A stretch of DNA of 60,114 nucleotides from Candidatus Avibacteroides excrementipullorum (GTDB lineage Bacteria > Bacteroidota > Bacteroidia > Bacteroidales > Bacteroidaceae): the NCBI GenBank assembly GCA_018711405.1, contig DVIH01000067.1, forward strand, positions 1 through 60,114, given 5' to 3'. The position numbers and the translations under genes were made by a program. This document shows, one piece after another, positions 18,073 to 27,820 of the stretch. A model generated the notes under the pieces. The model had not been told where the DNA came from. It saw only the letters and a list, made by a program, of their open reading frames with translations, and searched no databases. The stretch's first letter is position 1. The number at the start of each line of letters is the position of its first letter.

Positions 18073-21000
18073 TTATTCCTCAACCAGCACTTTTTCGCCG
18101 TTGACTATGTAGAGACCCTGTGCAAGGCCGTCCACAGCCTCGTCCACGCTCTTGGCCATGCAACTGCGAATCAACATACCGTCCACACTGTAAACATACA
18201 TCTGTACAGGTTCTGCATATACACCGTCCACAGAATTGATCAATACGGTCTCCATTCTGAAGTTGGTTTCACCCCATACTGTGCCTGTATACTCGAATTC
18301 GGCTGCCTCGTCTGTTACAGGAGCCTCAAACACCTTCTCATCGTTGACGTATGCACCCGTCAGGAAATGTTCCTCATCGGCATAGAAAGTCACACGATAC
18401 TCTGTGCCCGTAGCTATAAGCTCGCCATCCTCATAAGGCCTTGCAACATAGTCGCCAACGTTCATATCCCAATAGTCGAATATCTCGATGATAATCTCAC
18501 CGCCCTCAGGCTCGTCGTATGTCAGTACGTAATACTCCGTCTCAAAGAACACAAGTTCGAGTTCAACATCGCCGGAGATGTTATACAACTGCCCGTTGCC
18601 GTCAGTACTTACATCATAGATGGACTCGCCGTTGACCAGGAAGTCGCGGAATGTGTAATTGGAAGGTACATTGCGGTTCCAGGAGAAGTAAGCATCGGTT
18701 GCAGACTTCGGTACGGTCACTGTCACATCCTCATCGGGAGCGGAATAATAGGTATTCACCTGCTTCAGAGAAGGTATCGACAGGTTGATGTAATAGCTTA
18801 CTTCCTCATTGCCGGTGGCTTTCATCGTGATGGTGTAGACTTCCTCAGGAGCAGCCTGCTCGCAGACCACGCGAACTTCAAACACATGTCCTTTTTCAGT
18901 CGAGACAAGGCTTGCAAAATCAGTGCCATACTGGCTGAGTACACCGTCCACGTAGATTTCCTTGACCATAGAGCCTTCAGCCGCCGTCACGTTCAGGTCA
19001 ACCGTATAGCCGCCAAGTGACTCGCTGTAGGCCACATTGCTGTACTCGTTCATGCCGGCATTGACCGTTCCGGTCATTTCCTGGTCATCAACAGTATAAT
19101 AAGTGTAGGTCACATCGGCCTCTCCGCCTTCTACCGTGAGGTTCACTGCCACGTCAAAGTCTTTCACATCTTCCACGAAGACCACCTTGATGTCGAATAC
19201 CGTACCTGCCGTTTCGGTATTGACTTCATACCACTGTTTTTCCTCATCAAATTCGAGGGCTGTACCGCCTGAATATACGGCATCCACTTTCCAGCCTGCT
19301 GCGGGAACCGGTATGATGTTCATCCAGTAACCTCCGAACGAACTATGCCATACATCAGTGAACGTGTTGAGGACGCCGAGTTCGAATGTGCCTCTAAGGT
19401 ATTCAGGAAGAGAGTTGGCATAATAGTAATCCACGGTGCCTTCACCTTCCACTTCCACGTTGAATCCGTAGATGAATTCGTCGCCCGGTGATGCGTTATC
19501 CGTGAACTCTATCACAAGGTCTACAGTCTCGCCGGTCGTATAAGCTACGATAGGATTGATTCCCACTGCCCAATAAGCTCCCAAGTCCACTTCTTCGCCA
19601 TTGGCTGTGATAGAGACGAGTTCCTCGCCATCCGCCGGTTCCACATCTATGTAGATTTCATAAGAGCCGTTACTGTTCAAAGGAGGATTCATGCCTATCA
19701 CGGCGCCATCGGTCAACTCGCCTCTCTGAGTTCCGCTTCCGTCAGCAGGATAATATATGTAAGATGCCTTTCCGTTGCCTATCACGGTCACATTGTAGGT
19801 CTGCAGGTATTCCGGCTGGCTTCCGCCGTCAAAGACGACAGTTATTTCGGTAGTAGCCCCGAACGCTTCCACCTGGCTGTTGAAGTAGCCGTAGTTGTTC
19901 ACATCGAACATAGCCTGCATGTCGGTCTGGCCGTTGACCTTTATGTCTGCCAAGGTATATCCGCCGGCAGCCTCCGGTCTGAGCGTCAGGTTGTAATATC
20001 CTCTTGAACTCTTGTATATGTTGAGCTGGTAAGTCTCGCCATCGAGCATTTCAATTTCCAATTCATCACCGCTTTCCGCATCGGTGTATGTGCCCATCAA
20101 CGTACCTTCGCCCTCAATGTTGATTTTATAAATCTGGGTATAGTCAGGAGCCGGTTCGCCGAACACTACTTTTATAGTGGCCGGGTTCACGTCGGCAGGC
20201 AGATAGAAGTAAGCCTTGTCCAAAGTCTGGAGTCCGCTGGTGACTTCCTCGTCCAGCACGCCGTTGACAAGCACCTGGTTCACGGCCTTGCCTTCGCCGT
20301 CATTCATCTCAAGCCCTACGTAATAGCCTTGGCTATCGGCAAGCAGTTTTTTCACGGCATAAGAAAGCTCGCTGCCGTTCTCCACCGGCTGGTAATCGAA
20401 ATTATACAAATCCATTGAGTACGGGCCGAAGCGCAACTGGCCGCCTTCGCCTTCCACTTCAAACTTCACCGTGAAGTCTTCCGCAGCCAGAGGCTCGAAG
20501 TTGAGCACAAGGTCTACCGTGGCATCAGGACATTTCACAATGAAGTGCTGCTTCATGTACTGCCACTGCAAGATGTCCACCTCGGCACCGTTGGCCGTTG
20601 CGGAAACGAGGTCATACCCTTCGGCCGGCACCGGAGTGATGTAAACCCAATAGCCTGAAGTCTCGGAATAATAAGGATTCATGCCCACAGAGCTGCCATT
20701 GGTCAGAGGCCCGCTCACCTCTTCGCCGCTTGTGGCATCGGTGTAAGAATATGTGGCCGAGCAGCCTTCGCCATTGATGGTGACGTTGTAGGTCTGAGTC
20801 ACAGGTCCTGCCTCAGTGAAGACGAATTTGATATTGGTCGTTTCAGCTTCAGTAACGTTCGAGAAAAATCCGTTGGCCTTGACTTCATCCAAAGCATAAG
20901 TGTCGCTGTGGCCGTCAAACTGTATGTCGGAGAGTTCATAGCCCTGCGCTGCTTTCGGATAGATGTCAACCTTGTAGCCGGTGCCGTCCATGTTTGCGAA

Positions 21001-22227
21001 CACGTTGAAATAGTTCGGGCCTTCCACGAACGAGCCTGTCATGGTGCCTTGTGTCAAATCCTTGTTCTGATACTGGTATTCCACCGTGCCTTCACCCTCT
21101 ATCTCGATGTTGTACGTCTGGTTGTATTCGGGCTGCGGTTCCTCGCTTGCGAACACAAGATCCAGAGTGGCTTCACATACACCGTCCACAAAATAAACCT
21201 TGAACGAAGCATATTGCTTGCCGCTGTTAATATATTCGTTCCATGCGGCTGTGCTCTGCTCATTGTCAGTATCGCCGTCTATTATGATGTCGGCAAGTTC
21301 GCCCTGTATGTTTTCTATCGTCACAGGCAGATAAGAAAGGCGTTGATATACATCGTCAAAGACCACATCGCCGTTCACCACAGGCTGTGCCTCGGTATCG
21401 CCTCCCGCACTGCTGTAAGTCTTGACATCGGCGCTGCCCTCGCCATCTATGGTGCAATGCAGCACAAGTCCGGAAGCAGCCGGAGCGTCTTCTTCGCACA
21501 CCACCCTGAGGTCATACTCCACAGGCACGGTAGCGCTTTGGAGCGAGATGGCACGTCCCACTGTCTGTGCTTCATCGTTCACGTATATCTCCTTGATGAC
21601 ATAGCCCTCGGCATCGGAAGCGAGGATAGTGACACCGCGGCGGTTCATAAGACCGGCCTTTATGCCCGATATGTAGTTGGGACCTTCCACGAGGTCTACG
21701 GTCTGCCTGCCTTCGGCTCCTGTGTACTGAGCCTTCACATCGGCTTCACCGCCCTCCACGGTCAGATTGATGAGAAATTCGTATTCCGGCACTTCAGGCT
21801 CATCGCCGCCCTCGAACACCAGTTTAACACTCACTTCACATACTCCATCACCATCTGTATCATCAACCTTAAAAGTTGCAGCCGGTTGAGTAGTTGTTTT
21901 TGTACTTTCATATTTTGCCCATGCGGCATCACTATGCACACCATCAACAAGGATATCCGTCAATGTTCCGGACTTTATATTAATTTGGGCATAAAACGAA
22001 CCGTCATTCGACAGCATAACATCCGAACATACCACATCTTCTCCATCGACAAACTCAGGGAAATAAGAAGCATAATTATTATCCATGTAAAAAAACACAG
22101 CGGATCCCTCGCCCTCTTGCTGACAATGGAATGTAACATCCACAGCCTTTGCCACACCGCCCGCGGCAAAAGACACCAAACAGAGCAATGTCAGCCTGCT
22201 TAGCCAATAATGTAATAACTTTACCAT
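18073..22227 (-). CDS. Large tandem-repeat secreted protein with type IX-like C-terminal tail
   Basis: 1384-residue exported protein, apparently an adhesin- or stalk-like surface protein. It has a signal peptide (residues 1-28, ...AAGGVAKA). About twelve diverged modules of roughly 100 residues follow, each opening with a strand like YNVTINGEGCSATYSYTD, YNIEIEGEGTVEYQYQN or FNVEVEGEGTVDYYY and closing with VDLVLNFE, IKFVFTEAG or similar before the next. The beta-rich, acidic, Tyr/Gly-rich modules suggest Ig-like folds. The end (VQMYVYSVDGMLIRSCMAKS ... GLAQGLYIVNGEKVLVEE) resembles a type IX secretion sorting domain (a 'YSVDG...L..GLYIV' pattern). It is monocistronic, with its own terminator. 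No enzyme motif is seen; the ligand is unknown. Confidence 0.85.
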   Translation of the reverse strand: MVKLLHYWLSRLTLLCLVSFAAGGVAKAVDVTFHCQQEGEGSAVFFYMDNNYASYFPEFVDGEDVVCSDVMLSNDGSFYAQINIKSGTLTDILVDGVHSDAAWAKYESTKTTTQPAATFKVDDTDGDGVCEVSVKLVFEGGDEPEVPEYEFLINLTVEGGEADVKAQYTGAEGRQTVDLVEGPNYISGIKAGLMNRRGVTILASDAEGYVIKEIYVNDEAQTVGRAISLQSATVPVEYDLRVVCEEDAPAASGLVLHCTIDGEGSADVKTYSSAGGDTEAQPVVNGDVVFDDVYQRLSYLPVTIENIQGELADIIIDGDTDNEQSTAAWNEYINSGKQYASFKVYFVDGVCEATLDLVFASEEPQPEYNQTYNIEIEGEGTVEYQYQNKDLTQGTMTGSFVEGPNYFNVFANMDGTGYKVDIYPKAAQGYELSDIQFDGHSDTYALDEVKANGFFSNVTEAETTNIKFVFTEAGPVTQTYNVTINGEGCSATYSYTDATSGEEVSGPLTNGSSVGMNPYYSETSGYWVYITPVPAEGYDLVSATANGAEVDILQWQYMKQHFIVKCPDATVDLVLNFEPLAAEDFTVKFEVEGEGGQLRFGPYSMDLYNFDYQPVENGSELSYAVKKLLADSQGYYVGLEMNDGEGKAVNQVLVNGVLDEEVTSGLQTLDKAYFYLPADVNPATIKVVFGEPAPDYTQIYKINIEGEGTLMGTYTDAESGDELEIEMLDGETYQLNIYKSSRGYYNLTLRPEAAGGYTLADIKVNGQTDMQAMFDVNNYGYFNSQVEAFGATTEITVVFDGGSQPEYLQTYNVTVIGNGKASYIYYPADGSGTQRGELTDGAVIGMNPPLNSNGSYEIYIDVEPADGEELVSITANGEEVDLGAYWAVGINPIVAYTTGETVDLVIEFTDNASPGDEFIYGFNVEVEGEGTVDYYYANSLPEYLRGTFELGVLNTFTDVWHSSFGGYWMNIIPVPAAGWKVDAVYSGGTALEFDEEKQWYEVNTETAGTVFDIKVVFVEDVKDFDVAVNLTVEGGEADVTYTYYTVDDQEMTGTVNAGMNEYSNVAYSESLGGYTVDLNVTAAEGSMVKEIYVDGVLSQYGTDFASLVSTEKGHVFEVRVVCEQAAPEEVYTITMKATGNEEVSYYINLSIPSLKQVNTYYSAPDEDVTVTVPKSATDAYFSWNRNVPSNYTFRDFLVNGESIYDVSTDGNGQLYNISGDVELELVFFETEYYVLTYDEPEGGEIIIEIFDYWDMNVGDYVARPYEDGELIATGTEYRVTFYADEEHFLTGAYVNDEKVFEAPVTDEAAEFEYTGTVWGETNFRMETVLINSVDGVYAEPVQMYVYSVDGMLIRSCMAKSVDEAVDGLAQGLYIVNGEKVLVEE

Positions 22228-22351
22228 AATATTAAATTTTTAGTTTATAAAAAAGGAATATTCTTCCGTCAATAATTTCTCATAAAAGTACCGTGCCTGC
22301 AAAACACACCTGCCCGTTGCATCCCGAATCCGGGCAACAATACATTCGCTC

Positions 22352-22359
22352 CAAATATA
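22352..22359 (-). promoter_or_regulatory. -7 promoter box of the tandem-repeat protein gene
   Basis: The complement of 22352-22359 is TATATTTG, 125 bp upstream of the ATG. TTTG sequences upstream are at 9 and 16 bp, so the -33 box is not well placed. The rest of 22228-22640 is A/T-rich and holds no gene that I can support. Confidence 0.45.
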
Positions 22360-22646
22360 CTTATTTTCCAAACAACAAAAAATTTTTTTATCTTTTTTAT
22401 TTTTTCTATTTTGTTAAAAAAGCCGACACCGGCCCATGAATGCAGGATTTGTTATTTTTTATCGCCGAAAATGCCATTCACACTTACAAAAAACAACGCG
22501 GCAAAGTCTTTTAGCGGCAAAACATAACGGCACAACGGCAAAGAGCGACAAACAGGCAAAAGACGAAATTAAAAATCCCCCCGAGCATAAATAAAAAGCC
22601 GAAATAATATGTTTTTTATTGTCAAAAACCGCCGATGCCGCAAAAA

Positions 22647-22676
22647 GGGCGGAAGCATCTCACGACGCCCCCGCCC
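22647..22676 (-). terminator. Terminator of the rubredoxin-Omp28 transcript
   Basis: Stem GGGCGG (22647-22652)/CCGCCC (22671-22676) with an inner GC-rich arm, followed on the minus strand by TTTTT. It lies 130 bp after the Omp28-like stop. The stretch between (22677-22807) contains no gene. Confidence 0.65.
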
Positions 22677-22807
22677 ACAAAGAAAGTTATTCAGTAATCT
22701 TTAATATTGTGTCGACCCGGTTGTGCCTTAAAACAAGGCGGTAGATACAGGGTCGTTCCTGTCGCAATCAGTGAAATCACTGCAGGAATGGCGCCACTGT
22801 CAGAAAT

Positions 22808-24622
22808 TCATCTTACAACTGCCTTCAACGCCTTGACTTCCCCCCCGGCAATGACTCTCACCACATATACGCCTTTCTCCAGATTGTCATTTTCCAATCT
22901 CATGCCCGACAAGCCGAATACTTCAAAAGAATCATAATCGCCGGAAAGCACTATCCGTCCATCCTCACTTGAAGCCGTTACGGCCATGCCTCCACCGGCA
23001 GCAGAACCGGATATGCCTCCATCGGCCATCACCCTGGCCGAAGCGGAATTCATAATCTGGGAATTGTACTGTCCCGCCACAGGCTGATGCATGAACACCA
23101 CGCATCTGAGATTCTCCAGGTTCCAGTCTTCACCCAATGGCACGGACGTGTCATACACATAGTTGTCGCCCGTCCATTCTATCATGTCCCCATAGCCTGA
23201 TTCGGGATAAATCCGCCTTACCACATTGTTATGCACATATTCATCCACATATATGTCCCAGTCTTTCTGGTAATAGACCAGACTGTCTTCCACAATCACC
23301 ACGGACATCATGGCATCGTCATAAATCATCTTGAAATATCCGGAGCGTTCGCCTGAGGCCTCTATCAGAAGCGAATGGGTAGCTTCATCATACCTGGTCT
23401 TCAAATCAATGCTGACAAAAGCCGGATAAGTCAAAGCCTTGTCCATAACAGGGGTTATCACCCTTATGTCTCCGGCACATCCGTAAGCGGTCAGATTATC
23501 GCCCATGATATCTGTCCTGTTTATGGAGAACTGAGGAACGCCTGTCATGTACATCAGGTTGGAAAACACCGAACTGAAATCTATGGTGTAAGGGTCAATC
23601 TGCGACGGCGACATGTTTCTGTGATAGGATATCCACTCCACGTTATCCAGCCCCTCCGTCAAAATCTCAAGCCTGTTCTGCCCCATCGGACATACCATAC
23701 AATCCACGGAAGTGGTATGTTCAAGCAGGTGCTGCCTGGGATAGTCCTTGTCATATACCACAAAACTGTCCTCAAAGGTATTAAGCACCACATCCTTGCC
23801 TTCCACCTGCGTTATGGTGGCTTTCAATGAATGGATTCCCATGGCAAGTTCCGGCACCTCAATCTCATCCTCGCACACTCCGGTGCTCCCTATGGAGTCT
23901 GTCATGTTCTTCAATACCGGTTCCATGTCGTCCACCTGGTATGACACCTGGAAATCTTTTGTTATGCGCCCCCCGTTGGCTATGTCCAGCCTATATTTCA
24001 ACGTCTCTCCCGGCTTCAGGAAATCATCCGTTATCTCCATGCCGGTAATGCTGAGTTCCGGGTCCGGCAACCCCTCCTTTTCCACCACGCACTGCAGACT
24101 GAGCGAACCGCCGTACAGTTCGGACTGGTCCACCCCGTCTATATAAAGCGAACCTGCCTCCGGGGTATCATATTTGGTGTACGACACCGGAGCCATGCCG
24201 GCAGTTCTCTGCACCGCGTCATATCCTATGTAAAAAGAACCGCTGTTTATGTAAAAAGGGAAATCGAGCGCCACATCGTTCCATCCTGGCCGGCATGTGC
24301 CTACGGCCTGCTCATATATGTTTTCATCTGAATTTATGTCGAGCTTTATCCACAATTTCACATTGTCAATCTCTTCCTGCCATTCACCCTCGAAAAGACC
24401 TATCCTGACGGCAACGACTTTTCCGCCCACATACGGCTCAAGCATATCTGCGGACAACAACACTCCGGTAGAAAACGGCATATTGTCCCACGAAAAGCCA
24501 AAACTGTATTCATCCACACGGTCATTGCAATAACCTATAGCAGTCTGCTCCTGGGAAAAGGCCGCCTGGCAAGAAGCACACGACAGGAACGCTGCCGCAA
24601 TCGTCCTTGCAAATACTTTCAT
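22808..24622 (-). CDS. Omp28-related secreted protein with type IX-like tail
   Basis: About 604 residues, exported. The signal peptide ends ...SCQAAFSQ. An N-terminal beta-sandwich region (about 25-170; GWNDVALDFPFYINSGSFYI) is followed by CARDB-like repeats (GETLKYRLDIANGG). The central Omp28 domain is marked by LLEHTTSVDCMVCPMGQNRL with the family CxxC-type pair and VPQFSINR. The end (FEVFGLSGMRL ... KGVYVVRVIAGGEVKALKAV) resembles a type IX sorting domain. The start at 24620-24622 (MKVFARTIAAAF) gives a better signal peptide and has AAAGGG upstream; an in-frame ATG at 24638-24640 would add six residues. Omp28 was described as an outer-membrane adhesin candidate in Porphyromonas; function here is inferred only. 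Confidence 0.85.
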   Translation of the reverse strand: MKVFARTIAAAFLSCASCQAAFSQEQTAIGYCNDRVDEYSFGFSWDNMPFSTGVLLSADMLEPYVGGKVVAVRIGLFEGEWQEEIDNVKLWIKLDINSDENIYEQAVGTCRPGWNDVALDFPFYINSGSFYIGYDAVQRTAGMAPVSYTKYDTPEAGSLYIDGVDQSELYGGSLSLQCVVEKEGLPDPELSITGMEITDDFLKPGETLKYRLDIANGGRITKDFQVSYQVDDMEPVLKNMTDSIGSTGVCEDEIEVPELAMGIHSLKATITQVEGKDVVLNTFEDSFVVYDKDYPRQHLLEHTTSVDCMVCPMGQNRLEILTEGLDNVEWISYHRNMSPSQIDPYTIDFSSVFSNLMYMTGVPQFSINRTDIMGDNLTAYGCAGDIRVITPVMDKALTYPAFVSIDLKTRYDEATHSLLIEASGERSGYFKMIYDDAMMSVVIVEDSLVYYQKDWDIYVDEYVHNNVVRRIYPESGYGDMIEWTGDNYVYDTSVPLGEDWNLENLRCVVFMHQPVAGQYNSQIMNSASARVMADGGISGSAAGGGMAVTASSEDGRIVLSGDYDSFEVFGLSGMRLENDNLEKGVYVVRVIAGGEVKALKAVVR

Positions 24623-24641
24623 AACGCTTATCCCTTTCATA

Positions 24642-25748
24642 TTACTTCAACACCTTTTCCACGTCCACGGTTCCATCGCTATATACTGTCCGTCTTATAT
24701 AAAGCCCTTTTTCAGGTGACTGCACTTTCAAACCGCTCACAGTGTAATATTCCGCACGGGAGATTTCCCTGTCCGCCGACAGCTGCCCAATCCCTTCTTT
24801 CTGATGCATGTTGTAAGAATAAGACAGATTGTCAACCAGCACCCATTGCATATTCGCCTCGTCCATTATATAACGTCTCTGAGTGACTATGGCGTTTTTT
24901 GACACGCTTAAGATATACTCCAACGACCCCGCAAAGAAATCCAGCTCAGGGTCAACAAACACGAAAGTGTTTTCTCCTACAGCCTTGCTTGAATCATACA
25001 CGAACTCATTTTTCTCCGTATCAGTCCAAGGCGAAGCCCCCCCGGGTATGGAATACACCCATTCCACGATATTGCCCATGTCATCATATTCATAGGTAGT
25101 CCTGGTGGACGGCATCCTCATCCCCCCGTCTATGGTATATATCACCTCAAGGACTCTCTGCCCTTTCGCATCATACTCATACTCTTTCACAAGGTTATTG
25201 TACTTCTGCCCGTCGTAATAGTTATAGTACAGTTCCGACTCGAGCAACCCGGTATCATCGTTATAAGTGAAGTCGCAACCGCTATACAGCTCGTAATCGT
25301 CACTGAACCTCATGGCATAGACATCCGCTCCGGCAATCGTGCCGTCATCGTTATATCTTATGTCATACCTTGCCTGCGGGGTATAGCCGTCCCCCCAATT
25401 GGAAAAATTCTCACGATGTATCTTGCGGTTGTTTTCATCATAAGTATATGCCACATACGAGGTGCCGAACATGTCATACGAATCGCCAGACGGAGTCATG
25501 TTGAAATCCTCAAACTTTATGCAGTTATTGTTGTCATCGTATTCATAAAGCGAAGCATAAACATATACGCCGTTTTCAGCAATCTCAAAAATGCTATCCA
25601 CAAGCATGTCATCGTTATAATAATATTCCGTCACATCGTTGGAACTGCCGGATTCGATTTTTGCAAGAGAAAAACAAACATCCTGCGCACCCGCGCCCGC
25701 AAACATGCCCGACAAGGCAAAAGACAGAAACAAGTATTTTTTTACCAT
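24642..25748 (-). CDS. Secreted YD-like repeat protein with type IX-like tail
   Basis: 368 residues. The signal peptide is MVKKYLFLSFALSGMFAGAGA. The mature part has many Tyr/Asp-rich hairpin repeats (YEYDDNNNCIKFEDF, YTYDENNRKIHRENF, YEYDAKGQRVLEV, YEYDDMGNIVEWVY) of the kind seen in RHS/YD or DUF4595-type proteins. It ends with a short sorting-like domain (AEYYTVSGLKVQSPEKGLYI). The ATG at 25746-25748 is chosen because it lies 5 bp after the rubredoxin stop, while a longer frame would overlap that gene. The Omp28-like gene follows almost without a gap, so rubredoxin and both secreted proteins form one transcript. Function unknown. Confidence 0.82.
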   Translation of the reverse strand: MVKKYLFLSFALSGMFAGAGAQDVCFSLAKIESGSSNDVTEYYYNDDMLVDSIFEIAENGVYVYASLYEYDDNNNCIKFEDFNMTPSGDSYDMFGTSYVAYTYDENNRKIHRENFSNWGDGYTPQARYDIRYNDDGTIAGADVYAMRFSDDYELYSGCDFTYNDDTGLLESELYYNYYDGQKYNNLVKEYEYDAKGQRVLEVIYTIDGGMRMPSTRTTYEYDDMGNIVEWVYSIPGGASPWTDTEKNEFVYDSSKAVGENTFVFVDPELDFFAGSLEYILSVSKNAIVTQRRYIMDEANMQWVLVDNLSYSYNMHQKEGIGQLSADREISRAEYYTVSGLKVQSPEKGLYIRRTVYSDGTVDVEKVLK

Positions 25749-25752
25749 AACA

Positions 25753-25914
25753 TCATTCCTCCACCGCTTCAAAGTCATCTTTTCCCACTCCGCAAAGAGG
25801 GCAAGCCCAATCTTCCGGTATATCTTCAAACTTAGTGCCGGGTTCTATCCCGCCATCAGGATCTCCTATGGCCGGATCATATATCCAGCCGCATACTACA
25901 CATTTGTACTTCAT
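25753..25914 (-). CDS. rd: Rubredoxin
   Basis: 53-residue cytoplasmic iron protein for one-electron transfer, often used in peroxide or oxygen detoxification in anaerobes. Both metal-binding knuckles are present: [14 protein letters not shown] (CxxCG at 5-9) and [14 protein letters not shown] (CPLCG). The aromatic core residues (Y11-equivalent, W and F near the C-terminus) are intact. It is the first gene of a transcript continuing into two secreted proteins, an unusual partnership. A textbook promoter lies 37-67 bp upstream. Confidence 0.96.
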   Translation of the reverse strand: MKYKCVVCGWIYDPAIGDPDGGIEPGTKFEDIPEDWACPLCGVGKDDFEAVEE

Positions 25915-25950
25915 AGTTTAATCTGTTTAATTTAACATCAATTGTGATGC

Positions 25951-25981
25951 CAAATATATGTTTTTGGAATCACAATTCAAA
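25951..25981 (-). promoter_or_regulatory. Bacteroidetes promoter of the rubredoxin operon
   Basis: On the minus strand TTTG (complement of 25978-25981), 19 bp, TATATTTG (complement of 25951-25958). Both boxes and the spacing fit the sigma-ABfr consensus. Transcription should start about 30 nt before the rubredoxin ATG. Confidence 0.85.
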
Positions 25982-26146
25982 ATAAAAAACAGCAAATGGA
26001 ACATGCATATTTTATTTTTTACAGAAAAGGCTGTAAAATATTCTAAATACGACCCGAGACCGCGCACAAAATGCCACCTGCGCTTACAAAAAACAGAGCC
26101 CCGCCCACGCCTGCCATTCCAGAGACACAGTCTGACAGTCAGCCGG

Positions 26147-26240
26147 GATGTACGCCATCTTCGCCCGGGATCGAGCCGGTCATCCGCCAAGACCGAGCCG
26201 ATCATCGCCAGGGATGGCGCACATCCCGGACGGAGACAAT
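26147..26240. repeat. Modular 22-bp-period repeat element, copy B
   Basis: Units start at 26147 (GATGTACGCCATC), 26169 (GATCGAGCCGGTC), 26191 (GACCGAGCCGATC) and 26213 (GATGGCGCACATC): 22-bp register, order X, Y-inverted, Y, X-inverted. The first spacer is TTCGCCCGG. The right edge is CGGACGGAGACAATTTT. It lies in the divergent region between the rubredoxin operon and metK; the sequence from 26043 to 26146 may hold decayed units but I cannot align it convincingly. Confidence 0.85.
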
Positions 26241-26289
26241 TTTAGTGTTAAATCTTGTTCCCTTTTCAGCCGCGTTCGGGCAAAATGCC

Positions 26290-26297
26290 TACCTTTG
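26290..26297 (+). promoter_or_regulatory. metK: -7 promoter box of metK
   Basis: TACCTTTG matches TAnnTTTG and lies 175 bp before the metK ATG, giving a long A/C-rich 5' leader (about 26304-26471). No TTTG is found at the -33 distance. I could not fold the leader into a recognised SAM riboswitch. Confidence 0.5.
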
Positions 26298-26471
26298 CAG
26301 CAGGAAAACGAATGTGGAAAGATTTGAACAGCTTGCAACCACACAAAAAAATGCTAAACAGTACACCCCCACACACCTGTCTGTCATTTTTTTCAAGTCG
26401 CACGCAAGATGTCACAAAGAAAGCCGCACTCAGTTTCCCCGTTTTTTACTAATCAATAAAACAAAAAAGAA

Positions 26472-27764
26472 ATGGGATATTTATTCACATCCGAATCGGT
26501 GTCGGAAGGACACCCCGACAAGGTGGCCGATCAGATATCGGACGCCGTACTTGACAAACTGCTGGCATACGACCCGAGTTCTAAAGTAGCATGCGAAACA
26601 TTGGTGACCACCGGACAGGTGATAGTCGCCGGAGAAGTGAAAACCAAAGCCTACATTGACCTGCAGCGCGTGGCACGCGAGGTAATCAACCGCATAGGCT
26701 ACACCAAGAGCGAATACATGTTTGAAGGCAACTCGTGCGGAGTACTCTCGGCCATACACGAGCAAAGCCCCGACATAAACAGGGGAGTGGAACGCGAAGA
26801 CCCTATGGAACAGGGAGCCGGAGACCAGGGCATGATGTTCGGCTACGCCACAAACGAGACGAAAAACTATATGCCGCTGCCGCTCTACCTGGCACACAGG
26901 CTGCTCATGACGCTGGCCGAAATACGCCGCGAGGGAAAACAGATGACCTACCTGCGCCCCGACTCGAAAAGCCAGGTGACGATAGAATATGACGACAACC
27001 GCCGCCCGGTGAGAATAGACACCATAGTGATATCCACCCAGCACGATGACTTCATCAGGCCTGCCGGCCCGTCGGAAGAGGCTCGGCTCGAAGCTGACAG
27101 GCAGATGCTGGAACAGATACGCCGGGACGTGACGGAGATACTCATCCCGCGCGTGAAAGCCGAGTTAGGCGACGAGAAGATACTCGCCCTGTTTGACGGC
27201 AGCACCAGATACCATGTCAACCCCACAGGCAAATTCGTGATAGGAGGCCCGCACGGCGACACGGGGCTGACCGGGCGGAAAATCATAGTCGACACCTACG
27301 GCGGGGCAGGAGCGCACGGCGGAGGAGCATTCTCGGGCAAAGACCCGAGCAAAGTGGACCGCAGCGCGGCATACGCGGCACGCCACATAGCCAAAAACCT
27401 CGTTGCGGCAGGAGTGGCCGACGAGATGCTGGTGCAGGTGTCATACGCCATAGGAGTGGCCGCACCTATCAATATATATGTGAACACCTACGGACGCAGC
27501 CATGTGGACATGACCGACGGGGAGATAGCCGAAAAAATAGGACAACTGTTTGACATGCGCCCGCACGCCATAGAGCAGAGGCTGAAACTGCGCAATCCCA
27601 TATACAGCGAAACAGCTGCCTACGGACACATGGGACGCGAGCCGAAAACGGTGACGAAACACTTCGAGTCGGCATACGAGGGCAACAAGGACGTGACAGT
27701 GGAACTCTTCACTTGGGAGAAACTCGACTACACGGACAAGGTGAAAGAGGCTTTCGGACTGTAA
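26472..27764 (+). CDS. metK: S-adenosylmethionine synthetase
   Basis: 430-residue enzyme making SAM from methionine and ATP. The N-terminal domain begins with the methionine/ATP-binding [20 protein letters not shown]. Further hallmarks are [13 protein letters not shown] in the middle, and [20 protein letters not shown] (the P-loop-like signature) with [20 protein letters not shown] in the C-terminal half. Length is somewhat above the usual 380-400, mostly through insertions after the central domain, as is seen in Bacteroidetes enzymes. It has its own promoter; a repeat element (copy B) and the divergent rubredoxin gene lie upstream. Confidence 0.97.
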   Translation: MGYLFTSESVSEGHPDKVADQISDAVLDKLLAYDPSSKVACETLVTTGQVIVAGEVKTKAYIDLQRVAREVINRIGYTKSEYMFEGNSCGVLSAIHEQSPDINRGVEREDPMEQGAGDQGMMFGYATNETKNYMPLPLYLAHRLLMTLAEIRREGKQMTYLRPDSKSQVTIEYDDNRRPVRIDTIVISTQHDDFIRPAGPSEEARLEADRQMLEQIRRDVTEILIPRVKAELGDEKILALFDGSTRYHVNPTGKFVIGGPHGDTGLTGRKIIVDTYGGAGAHGGGAFSGKDPSKVDRSAAYAARHIAKNLVAAGVADEMLVQVSYAIGVAAPINIYVNTYGRSHVDMTDGEIAEKIGQLFDMRPHAIEQRLKLRNPIYSETAAYGHMGREPKTVTKHFESAYEGNKDVTVELFTWEKLDYTDKVKEAFGL

Positions 27765-27820
27765 AAGGACAAGCATTCGGAAAGTGCATTGACAAAACAA
27801 GAAGAGAAATCTAATGGCCA

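Noticed and set aside
20908-22203. 431-codon plus-strand ORF across the tandem-repeat protein gene.
   Set aside because: Shadow of the repetitive Glu/Tyr/Val-rich coding strand; its Cys/His-rich product matches nothing.
26304-26471. Possible SAM-II riboswitch in the metK leader (a GCTAAA sequence at about 26353).
   Set aside because: The flanking stems and the pseudoknot strand needed for SAM-II cannot be formed; the leader is A/C-rich and looks unstructured.
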